DNA of 64,000 nt from Prochlorococcus sp. AG-409-B13 (GCA_003216035.1 QCJM01000002.1:1-64000), one strand, 5' to 3'; counted from the first letter of the stretch, positions 41,383 to 49,973 are shown. Translations and numbers: made by a program. The notes: generated from the letters alone by a model not told the origin.

Positions 41383-41927
41383 GCTGATGCCTCCTTAAGT
41401 AAACGATAAACGCTGTCTCTATGAATATTCAGTTGCTTTGCTATTGCCGTTGCACCTAAACCCTCACTCTTCAGTGCCTTGATTTGGTCAACATCAATTT
41501 TTGATCTCCTGCCCTTGTAAACGCCCTTCTCCTTTGCACGGGCAATCCCTTCTGTCTGACGCTCTTTACGAAGGTTCGTCTCCAGTTCTGCGAAGACACC
41601 CAACATATCCAGGAAGCATTTTGAGGTTGCATCCTTTGTGGATATGGGTTGTTCAGTTGCTGTGAGGGTCACTCCCTTGTCGGTGAGTTCTTTGACGATT
41701 AGTTGAAGGTCAAGGACTGAACGGGCAAGTCGGTCAATACGGGTAATGACTAATTCATCGCCTTCACGCACGAAATCAAGACACTCTCTCAACTTCTGTC
41801 TGCCTTGAGTCGATGTCCCTGAAACCTTCTCTTGGAAGACCTTATCTACTCCAAACTTTTTGACCGCATCTAATTGAACTTCTAGTGACTGACTAGAAGA
41901 AGAAACACGAATGTATGAAACTTTCAT
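41379..41927 (-). CDS. Serine recombinase (resolvase/invertase family)
   Basis: 'VSYIRVSSSSQSLEVQLDAV', 'VITRIDRLARSVLDLQLIVKEL', C-terminal HTH 'GLGATAIAKQLNIHRDSVYRLLKE'. Confidence 0.93.
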   Translation of the reverse strand: MKVSYIRVSSSSQSLEVQLDAVKKFGVDKVFQEKVSGTSTQGRQKLRECLDFVREGDELVITRIDRLARSVLDLQLIVKELTDKGVTLTATEQPISTKDATSKCFLDMLGVFAELETNLRKERQTEGIARAKEKGVYKGRRSKIDVDQIKALKSEGLGATAIAKQLNIHRDSVYRLLKEASA

Positions 41928-41934
41928 CCTCCTA

Positions 41935-42072
41935 GTGTCGTTTTTACTTCTAGAGTCTAACCAATACTCGTCGTAAAAATGAAAACCGACTTAAAAACGA
42001 CACAAAACTGTCGTATTCCTATCCGATTTATAGGTATACCCAAAGACGACACTCCTCACACAAGTTTGTCGG
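41935..42072. promoter_or_regulatory. Candidate resolvase res site with several inverted TGTCGT half-sites
   Basis: GTGTCGTTTTTA (41935-41946) / TAAAAACGACAC (41992-42003); ACGACA-CAAAAC-TGTCGT (41997-42014); ACGACA...TGTCGG (42046-42072); directly upstream of resolvase. Confidence 0.6.
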
Positions 42073-42105
42073 TATGGGCACTGCTCGATGAGGGTGCCCT
42101 TTTTT
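42051..42105 (+). ncRNA. Possible Yfr1-like small RNA (3' part)
   Basis: ACTCCTCACAC at 42051-42061, then GGGCAC-loop-GTGCCC hairpin (42076-42099) and T6. Confidence 0.35.
42076..42105 (+). terminator. Rho-independent terminator
   Basis: gggcactgctcgatgagggtgcccttttttt-type hairpin with T tract. Confidence 0.75.
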
Positions 42106-42178
42106 ATGCCTGTTCACCACTGCTTTCTGATGAGATCGACTGTCCTAACTAGACTGTCTAGGTAGTTCGACGGTATGA

Positions 42179-45100
42179 ATGAAATTCCGTAGAACTGCTA
42201 TTGCCCTAGGAGTTGGTGCTGCAACTGCTGTTGGTTTGTCTCTATTGAAGGTGGATAAACCAGTTGTTATTGGATCGACTGCTGTTGTTTTTGGTGCTGG
42301 ACTAATGATTTCTAAGAAAGATGGAGAAGAATTAAATACTGAGGATTTAATTGAAAGTGGATATAAGAAGTTATTCGATGAAAAAGATTTTGAAGGTGCA
42401 ATAGTCGATGCCCAGCAATTAATCTCAATTAATCCGAAAGAATTCAGAGGATATTTGATCCTTGGTACTTCAAAAATAGAACTAGAAGATTATGAAGGAG
42501 CAATGTATGCCTACAATAAATCGATAGAACTAAATTCTAATAACGCGAAACTTTACTACAACCGTGGAAATATACATAAAGAATTAGATCAAGAAGAAGA
42601 AGCAGTCCAAGATTTTAATAAAGCAATAGCAATAGATCCAACTGACTCAGATTTCTATCACGCAAGAGGGCAAGTTAAAATAACGATAGAGAGTTATCAA
42701 GAAGCAGTTGAAGATTGCACTAAAGCAATTGAAATTAATCCCAAAGAACCAGATTACTATTTTACAAGAGGGCGTGCTCAAAGCAAATTAGGAAATCACG
42801 AAATAGCAATAGAAGATTTGAATAAAGCGATTCAAATTAATCCTGATGATGATGAATATTATCTTATAAGGGGATCATGCCATTATCTATCCTATAACAA
42901 TGAAGAAGCAATTGTAGATTATTCAAAAGCAATAGAACTTGATCCCGAATTTGTTGGTGCATATTATAATCGAGGAATCGTGAGAAATGAGATAGATGAT
43001 TTTCAAGGAGCAATAGATGACTATAGTAAAGTGATAGAATCTTCTCCAGAGAATGAGGATGCTTATATAAAACGTGCTCACTCGAAAGCACTTTTAGGAG
43101 ATACAAAAGGAATGGTCTCTGATTATACAAAAGCAATAGAAATAAATCCAAATAATGATTATTACTATTTTCAACGTGCAGTTGGGAAAAGAGACCTTGC
43201 AGACCCTAAGAGTGCTAGAGATGATTATACGAAAGCAATAGAAATTGAATCAGGAAATCAAGAGTATTACTTCCATAGAGCAACAACTAATAAGTTATTA
43301 GTTGATTATGAAGGTGCTTTAAATGACTATCTCAAGGTAATTGAACTTGATCCAGAATCAAAGAATGCAAAAGTTTCATCCGTTGGTTTGGATGGAATCA
43401 AACTTCACTTCTTTAATGCTGCAGGTTCAGGAGATAAGCATGCTATCGAGATCTTAAAGAACAAATGTTATCCAGATGCTCAGAAATTAATTGAGTTGGA
43501 AACCTCAGAAATAAAGAATAATTCCAAAAATTCAGAACATTTAATCAATAGAGGTCTTCTCAAAGAGAAGTTCGACCCTTTAGATGCAGTGAATGATTTT
43601 ACAAAAGCAATAGAAATCGATCCTGAAAATGCCAATATCTATTTCTTTCGTGGAATAGTTAGGAGCAAATTGAGGGATACTCAGTCGGCAATTGATGATC
43701 TGAAAAGATCGATAGAAATCGACCCACTCAATCAAGGTGCTAATGAACATCTAAATTTCTCAAACTATCTTTTAGGTCATAAGTTCTATGAATGCGAGAA
43801 TGCTAGTGAATTATTAGAGAAGATTCTAGATCAAGAGAAAACCATTAATGAAGATGCATCCAATGATACTCAAAAGAAATTCGAACTTTGCTCTGAGAAA
43901 ATTCAATTAGATCCAACAAATCCAATTCCTTATTTTGATCGTGCTTGTGTTAAGACAGACTTAGGAGATATTCAGGGTTCTATTGAGGATTTAACTAAAG
44001 CAATTGAATTAGATAAGGACTTCGATTCTGCTTCTATTGCATATATCAATCGTGGTCTTAATAAATACGATCTAGGAGATTTTGATGGAGCAATATCTGA
44101 TTACTCACAAGCACTTGAAAGAAATGCGAAGTTAGATATTGCCGCCTATTATCAAGGTAACGCTAAGAGGCAATTAAAAGATTTAAAAGGAGCAATAGCG
44201 TGTTACACAAAAGCAATTGAGATTAATCCTGAAAACTGTGATGCTATTAACAACAGGGGAGTTACGAAGAAAGATCTAGCGGATTTCAATGGGGCAATTG
44301 AAGATTACCAATTAGTTTTAAAGTATAATGCAGATTATCCTCTTATTTTTTACAATATTGGTTGCGCTAAGAGTGAGGAAAGAGAGGATTCGGCAGCAAT
44401 TAAATATTATGATAAAGAAATAGAAATTAATCCTAAGTATCCCTATTCTTATTACAACCGGGGGAATGCATATCAGAACCTAGGAGACCATCAAAAAGCA
44501 ATTGATAATTATAATACTGTCTTAGAATTAATTCCAGACTTTGCACTTGCTTATCGAAATCGTGGTGTTTCAAAAAAAGATTTAGGCGATTTAAAAGGTG
44601 CATGCAAAGATTGGAGTAAATCAACGTTATTAGGAGATGGAGGTTCTGTTGAACTAATTGAGAAGTATTGCGCTTCTGAAGGAGTTGTTGCTAGTGAATC
44701 TTTTTACTTAGAACGTGCCGAAGCAAACAAATATGATGATCCTGAATCTGCTATAAAGGATCTCAAGCAAGTTTTAGAATTCTCTCCTGAAAATACTGAT
44801 GCATTATCACTCTTAGGTGAAATTCTTGTTGAAGAATGTAGATACGCAGAATCAATTGAACACTTAGACAAAGCAATTAAATTAGATCCAGAAGATGCTA
44901 CTTCATATTACGATCGCGCTAATGCCAGAAGAGAACTAGAAGATTATGAAGGTGCTTTGAATGACGCCATGAAAGTATATGAAATAAACCCTGACTATCA
45001 ATATCCTCCAATATCTTTAAATATAGCATCAGACTATTATCAACTAGGTAAATATCAAGATGCAATAAATCTAATGAATAAAGAGATGGAAAGAGAGATA

Positions 45101-45397
45101 GATAATGACGGTGAATGTAGTACGCAAGAATTTTATTACGAAAGAGGACGTTCTAAAAAAGCATTAGGAGATGATAATGGAGGAATAAAAGATATAATCA
45201 AAAGCAAAAATATGCGCCTTGATTACCTTAATGAATATATCTATCCTGAACGATCAAATGTCGAGAATGCATATGTTGAACGTGGTCATCTTAAAAAAGA
45301 GTTAGGTGACCTCAAAGGTGCCTGTGAAGATTGGAAGAAAGCAGCAGATTTAGGTGATGAAGATGCTGCTGAATTATTGAAGGAGCATTGCCAATAA
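42179..45397 (+). CDS. Large TPR-repeat protein with N-terminal hydrophobic segment
   Basis: 1072 aa, many 34-aa TPR units ('AIEDYTKAIEINPxxxxYYxRGxAKxxLGDxxG'); ends GACEDWKKAADLGDEDAAELLKEHCQ. Confidence 0.93.
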   Translation: MKFRRTAIALGVGAATAVGLSLLKVDKPVVIGSTAVVFGAGLMISKKDGEELNTEDLIESGYKKLFDEKDFEGAIVDAQQLISINPKEFRGYLILGTSKIELEDYEGAMYAYNKSIELNSNNAKLYYNRGNIHKELDQEEEAVQDFNKAIAIDPTDSDFYHARGQVKITIESYQEAVEDCTKAIEINPKEPDYYFTRGRAQSKLGNHEIAIEDLNKAIQINPDDDEYYLIRGSCHYLSYNNEEAIVDYSKAIELDPEFVGAYYNRGIVRNEIDDFQGAIDDYSKVIESSPENEDAYIKRAHSKALLGDTKGMVSDYTKAIEINPNNDYYYFQRAVGKRDLADPKSARDDYTKAIEIESGNQEYYFHRATTNKLLVDYEGALNDYLKVIELDPESKNAKVSSVGLDGIKLHFFNAAGSGDKHAIEILKNKCYPDAQKLIELETSEIKNNSKNSEHLINRGLLKEKFDPLDAVNDFTKAIEIDPENANIYFFRGIVRSKLRDTQSAIDDLKRSIEIDPLNQGANEHLNFSNYLLGHKFYECENASELLEKILDQEKTINEDASNDTQKKFELCSEKIQLDPTNPIPYFDRACVKTDLGDIQGSIEDLTKAIELDKDFDSASIAYINRGLNKYDLGDFDGAISDYSQALERNAKLDIAAYYQGNAKRQLKDLKGAIACYTKAIEINPENCDAINNRGVTKKDLADFNGAIEDYQLVLKYNADYPLIFYNIGCAKSEEREDSAAIKYYDKEIEINPKYPYSYYNRGNAYQNLGDHQKAIDNYNTVLELIPDFALAYRNRGVSKKDLGDLKGACKDWSKSTLLGDGGSVELIEKYCASEGVVASESFYLERAEANKYDDPESAIKDLKQVLEFSPENTDALSLLGEILVEECRYAESIEHLDKAIKLDPEDATSYYDRANARRELEDYEGALNDAMKVYEINPDYQYPPISLNIASDYYQLGKYQDAINLMNKEMEREIDNDGECSTQEFYYERGRSKKALGDDNGGIKDIIKSKNMRLDYLNEYIYPERSNVENAYVERGHLKKELGDLKGACEDWKKAADLGDEDAAELLKEHCQ

Positions 45398-46194
45398 TGC
45401 CTGAACCTAAAACTGCTTCTGAATATCTTGATCGTGGATGCGATAAGGACGATAAAAGGGACTCTAAAGGAGCAATAGAGGATTACACCAAGGCAATTGA
45501 ACTAGATCCTAATTATGCAGAGGCATATGCAAATCGTGGATGTGCCAAGGAAGAGTTAGATGATAAAGAAGGTGCTATTGCTGATTGGCAAAAGGCAGCA
45601 GATTTAGGTGATGAAGAGGCAGGGGAGTGGATTAAAGAGATAGAGGGAAAAGCAATCAATGCAAGTCAATCCACTCGCAAACCTGATAATCCAGATGCTC
45701 TCTGCAACAATCTAGAGACCGTAATGATTGATCTCCAAAATGAATCTTTGGAGGATATTGCGATAGCACTGAACTATTACTACACAGATGAACAAGGCAA
45801 GAAAGTTCCACTGATCGACCTACTTGAAGAACAGTTTGTTGATGACGAAGGAGATCGTTGGGTAGATAACTTGGTCGATTGTGAACCAAATGACCCTCCC
45901 TACAAAATATGGGAAGGTTTTCTGATTCAAGAATATCGAGACTTAGAAGGTAGTGTTTACGTTCCGAAGAGACTTGTTGAAGCAGATCCAGAATTTTATA
46001 AAAATACTCTCCTTGAGGAATTTGATGAAGAAGATTCAGTATTTACTGAACCAATGTTTTGGACACCTTTAACTTTTTACGAGATAGTTAATCCCTCAGA
46101 CCTTGAAGATCGAAACTTGTTTACGTCTGAACAAAGCGCTAGATACCACGGTTTTAAAGACGAAGATGTTGTTGACTGCCAAATTTATGATTGA
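45397..46194 (+). CDS. TPR protein with long acidic C-terminal domain of unknown family
   Basis: TPR units then about 160 acidic aa. ATG at 45397 (TAATG overlap) preferred over ORF-track TTG at 45388; AAGGAG at 45380-45385 is well spaced. Confidence 0.75.
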   Translation: MPEPKTASEYLDRGCDKDDKRDSKGAIEDYTKAIELDPNYAEAYANRGCAKEELDDKEGAIADWQKAADLGDEEAGEWIKEIEGKAINASQSTRKPDNPDALCNNLETVMIDLQNESLEDIAIALNYYYTDEQGKKVPLIDLLEEQFVDDEGDRWVDNLVDCEPNDPPYKIWEGFLIQEYRDLEGSVYVPKRLVEADPEFYKNTLLEEFDEEDSVFTEPMFWTPLTFYEIVNPSDLEDRNLFTSEQSARYHGFKDEDVVDCQIYD

Positions 46195-46205
46195 TGAATA
46201 GATAA

Positions 46206-47063
46206 ATGATCGATCTCAAACGAAACAGTAAGAAAGAACCCGTCAAGGCAACTGGTCTTCGCGTAAGGGAAACATCGTCTTATACCCCTAATCAAACGTA
46301 TGACTTCAAGATCAGTCGAGGTCGCTTCTCCAACTTCCTGACCTGTAAACGGTGCTTCTATCTAGACCGGGTGATGGGTCTTGATCCACCTGGCACTCCC
46401 GGTTGGACGCTCAATGAAACCACCGACCTCTTACTCAAGAAAGAGTTTGATCACTGCCGAGAACATCAGATCCCCCATCGCTTATTTGCTCCCAATGGGT
46501 TGAGTCATGTCGTTCCTTTTGACCATCCAGAAATGGACAACTGGAGGAACTCACTGCATCACGGATTGATGGTGAGACATAAGGACACGCCGATCATCCT
46601 GACTGGAGGTGTGGACGACATCTGGCAAGACACGATCACCAAGAAATTGATCGTCGTGGACTACAAATCCCAGGCAAAGAACAGTGCTGTCGATCCCGAT
46701 GAATATCTAGAGGATGCCTATCACGATGCCTATAAGACCCAAATGGACTTCTATGCCTATCTCCTTTTAAAGATGGGGTTTGATGTTCATCGCACTGCCT
46801 ACTTCCTCGTCTGTAATGCCAATCGCCACAAGGAGAACTTCAATCAGGTCATGACTTTTGAAGAATCACTGGTTCCTTATGACTGGAATGCTGGTTGGAT
46901 CGAAGCAGAGGTCGATGCCATGGTTGCTCTGATGAACCAACACCAGATCCCAGAACCGAATGAGAGTTGCAAGAACTGTGCATATGCCGATCAATATGCA
47001 AGAGCAGTTCACCCAGAAGGAAATGGTGAGAGCAAACCAGTTCAAAGGAGGTTGTTTTTCTAG
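46206..47063 (+). CDS. PD-(D/E)XK superfamily nuclease, Cas4/RecB-like
   Basis: 'KISRGRFSNFLTCKRCFYLDRVMGL', 'LTGGVDDIWQ...KKLIVVDYKSQ', C-terminal 'ESCKNCAYADQYAR' cysteines. Confidence 0.75.
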   Translation: MIDLKRNSKKEPVKATGLRVRETSSYTPNQTYDFKISRGRFSNFLTCKRCFYLDRVMGLDPPGTPGWTLNETTDLLLKKEFDHCREHQIPHRLFAPNGLSHVVPFDHPEMDNWRNSLHHGLMVRHKDTPIILTGGVDDIWQDTITKKLIVVDYKSQAKNSAVDPDEYLEDAYHDAYKTQMDFYAYLLLKMGFDVHRTAYFLVCNANRHKENFNQVMTFEESLVPYDWNAGWIEAEVDAMVALMNQHQIPEPNESCKNCAYADQYARAVHPEGNGESKPVQRRLFF

Positions 47064-47065
47064 CA

Positions 47066-47857
47066 ATGAAACTCCGTAGCACTGCTATTTTCCATTCAAA
47101 GACTTTCTGGATTTTTGCAGGAATTGCTCTTGTTACCTTTGGATCTATTCAATTTGATTCTATTAAAGATAATTTGTCACTCGTTATTAAAAGTCAATCA
47201 GCAAATGGTTTTGTTAGTTCTGGCGCAAAGAAAGCAAAAAGAGGAAATCACCAAGATGCTATTGAAGATTATTCCAAAGCAATAGAAATTAATCCCAAAT
47301 CATTTTCTGCTTACTTTAATCGTGGATATGCAAACTTACAAACAGGTAATTTAAAAGGAGCAATTGAAGACTACAATAAGGCGATAGAAATTAATCCTAA
47401 ATATGCCGATGCATATATCAACCGAGGAATTGTAAGGTCTCAACAAAGAAATTATCAAGATGCTATTTCTGATTATGGTATGGCATTAAAGATTGAACGA
47501 AACATCGCTTCTGCATACTTTAATCGTGGGGTCGCTTACCATAATCTTGCTGAATATGAATCTGCTATAAAGGATTTCAATAGGACATTAGAAATTGATC
47601 CGAGAATAAACTCAAGAAGTAACGTAATCTATTTTTTAATTGGCGAAGCAAAGTCTAGGGTTGGAGACAAGGCAGGTTCTGTTGCTGATTATATGAAAGT
47701 ACTACGAATGATTCCAAAGTCAAACTCTGACTATTTCATCAGAGGTCATGTCAAGAAAAATACAGGAGACAAGTTAGGTGCTTGCTCTGATTGGAAAAAA
47801 GCAAAGGAATTAGGGAATCAAATTTCCGCTAAAGTCTTAAAGGAGCATTGTCAATGA
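47066..47857 (+). CDS. Membrane-anchored TPR protein
   Basis: N-terminal TM segment then TPR units; ends GACSDWKKAKELGNQISAKVLKEHCQ. Confidence 0.9.
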   Translation: MKLRSTAIFHSKTFWIFAGIALVTFGSIQFDSIKDNLSLVIKSQSANGFVSSGAKKAKRGNHQDAIEDYSKAIEINPKSFSAYFNRGYANLQTGNLKGAIEDYNKAIEINPKYADAYINRGIVRSQQRNYQDAISDYGMALKIERNIASAYFNRGVAYHNLAEYESAIKDFNRTLEIDPRINSRSNVIYFLIGEAKSRVGDKAGSVADYMKVLRMIPKSNSDYFIRGHVKKNTGDKLGACSDWKKAKELGNQISAKVLKEHCQ

Positions 47858-49311
47858 CTTATAAAACTGCTGAAGAGTTAGTAAGAAGTGGATACAGTAA
47901 ATTTGAAGCGAGTGATTACGAAGGATCAATTGAGGATTATACGAAGGCAATCCAGATTGATCCAACATTTGGAGATGCTTACTTAAATCGTGCTAATTCA
48001 AAGATTAATTTAAAAGATTATGATTCAGCAATTAATGATTTGCATCTAGCACTAGAAATTGATCCAAATTTGTATCAAGCATATTTTTATCGAGGTCTTG
48101 CAAAACTCTGTTCAAGTGATTTTCAGAAAGCAATTGATGACTTTAATAAAGTGTTGGAATTTGATCCTGATTATAGTGAGGCATATATAAACCGTGGAAT
48201 AGCAAGGCATAATACTGGTTATATTTCAGACGCTATCGAAGATTACAATAAAGCATTAGAAATTAATTCAAACTCTGCCATCACTTTTCAGAATAGAGGT
48301 GAGTCGAAATATGTATTAGGTGATTATAAAGGTGCTGTTGATGATTACACAAGCGCGATAGAAATTGACCCAAAAAATCCAGAATTATATATGGAACGTG
48401 CCCATTCCTTGTCTGCTCTTAAGAGAAATAGACAAGCAATTAATGATTTTAATAAGATTATTGAAATAGATCCAGATTATAAAACTTCCCGGGAAAATTA
48501 TGCTTTCGCAAGGATGCTGTTAGGAGACAATAAAGGTGCTATTGAAGAATTGACAGAAGCAATAAACAATGAAGGTCAATCTGCTTATCGATTTCTCACT
48601 CGAGGGCAAGCAAAGAGCAAGTTAGATGATATGGAGGGCGCTATCAGTGATGCTAATAAGGCAATAGAGATAGACCCAGAAGATCCAAAGATAATAGATA
48701 TGATATTCATCAGAGGAGTATTTAAACTTAAATCTGGAGACAAAGAAGGTGCCCATGAGGATTGGGAAAAAGCATCAGAATCTGGGCATTTACTTGCTAT
48801 TCAATGTATAAAGAGATATCCCAAAAAAGCAGGGAAACTTTCATTCTTTACTTCAGGAAGAGTTATCACTTTCTGTCTTTTTATTGGTATTGCTATTGTA
48901 CCTGGACTACTGTTTAAGAATGAAACCACAGTTTCTGATCAGTCCATTGAAACCCCCAGTCCCAAAACATTCTTCGACAGTGCAATTAGAAAAGAAAAAT
49001 CAGGTGATTATTATGGAGCGATATCTGATCTAAATAAAGCACTATCAATTTCCTCCAACAATGCTCCTAATAATGCCACTATCTATTACAAACTTGGAAT
49101 AATAAAAACCAATTTAAAAGACTATAAAGGAGCGATTAGTGATTATAGTAAAGCGATAGAAATTAACCCTAGAGATGCAGATACATATATCATGAGAGCA
49201 AAGAGTCGTGGTCTATTCGGGAATCAAGAAGGTGCTTGTTCAGATATTAAAGAAGCAATGAATTTAGGAGATAAGGAAGCATCAAATATATTTACAAAAG
49301 CATGCAAGTAA
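47854..49311 (+). CDS. TPR protein with internal TM segment
   Basis: TPR units on both sides of 'FFTSGRVITFCLFIGIAIVPGLLF'. ATG at 47854 (ATGA overlap) preferred over TTG at 47848; AAGGAG at 47840-47845. Confidence 0.88.
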   Translation: MTYKTAEELVRSGYSKFEASDYEGSIEDYTKAIQIDPTFGDAYLNRANSKINLKDYDSAINDLHLALEIDPNLYQAYFYRGLAKLCSSDFQKAIDDFNKVLEFDPDYSEAYINRGIARHNTGYISDAIEDYNKALEINSNSAITFQNRGESKYVLGDYKGAVDDYTSAIEIDPKNPELYMERAHSLSALKRNRQAINDFNKIIEIDPDYKTSRENYAFARMLLGDNKGAIEELTEAINNEGQSAYRFLTRGQAKSKLDDMEGAISDANKAIEIDPEDPKIIDMIFIRGVFKLKSGDKEGAHEDWEKASESGHLLAIQCIKRYPKKAGKLSFFTSGRVITFCLFIGIAIVPGLLFKNETTVSDQSIETPSPKTFFDSAIRKEKSGDYYGAISDLNKALSISSNNAPNNATIYYKLGIIKTNLKDYKGAISDYSKAIEINPRDADTYIMRAKSRGLFGNQEGACSDIKEAMNLGDKEASNIFTKACK

Positions 49312-49425
49312 AGAAACAAAATCGGAACCTAAAGATAAAAGTTCGATTCAGGTCAATCCCGCATAGAACCACTTGACCAAAGACCCCTTTCTCTACTAGT
49401 ACAGATGTACTGACAGAGGAACCTT

Positions 49426-49710
49426 ATGGCATGGGCAAAGCGTAAAACCCCAGTCGCACCAGTCAAAGTCACTGACGAACCCGAAGAGTGGGACTACTTC
49501 GAGCACGGGGAACTACAGCACTCAAGAGGTAGTGCCGTTTGCATGACCTGTGAGCACTTCACCTATTCCTGTACCAAGCAGTGCGTCACTCTTTTGACCT
49601 GTCCGATTCACCAACGTCTCATTCAGCAAGGAGAGCACCTGACCAAGCGTTGTAGGCAATGGCAGAAGAAGCGAGTGCTGGAGATTGGTTGGTGTCCTGA
49701 AGTTGCTTAG
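49426..49710 (+). CDS. Cys-rich small protein, possible zinc binding
   Basis: 'CMTCEHFTYSCTKQCVTLLTCPIHQRLIQQGEHLTKRCRQWQ'. Confidence 0.6.
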   Translation: MAWAKRKTPVAPVKVTDEPEEWDYFEHGELQHSRGSAVCMTCEHFTYSCTKQCVTLLTCPIHQRLIQQGEHLTKRCRQWQKKRVLEIGWCPEVA

Positions 49711-49928
49711 TACCGCTTGAAGCAATAACCGCCACTCCTCGATGAAGTGCCTCCGGGACAAACTGAACCCTGCTTAGGCAAGTAGTACCCATCTGATTTT
49801 CTGTAGATGCAGTACCCACCACTCCTATAGGAAGTGCCATTAGGACACACACTTCCTCTCTTGGGGATCATCTGTTCAGCAAATGCAGGTGCAGAAAGAA
49901 AAGCAACTGCAATAAGAAATGCCTTCAT
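49707..49928 (-). CDS. Secreted small protein with duplicated GSVCPxGTSxRSGGYC motif
   Basis: Signal peptide 'MKAFLIAVAFLSAPAFA' then two copies of the motif in 73 aa. Confidence 0.65.
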   Translation of the reverse strand: MKAFLIAVAFLSAPAFAEQMIPKRGSVCPNGTSYRSGGYCIYRKSDGYYLPKQGSVCPGGTSSRSGGYCFKRY

Positions 49929-49973
49929 CGTCTTTTGATCAAGGTCTCCAATAAAACTCTAATTAGAAGTTGC

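Noticed and set aside
46206-47063. Calling the nuclease a true CRISPR Cas4
   Set aside because: No cas1/cas2 or repeat array in the window; only PD-(D/E)XK superfamily membership is supportable.
42400-49300. Periodic DNA repeats resembling a CRISPR or minisatellite
   Set aside because: Periodicity of about 102 nt comes from 34-aa TPR codons in open reading frames; no identical short repeats with unique spacers.
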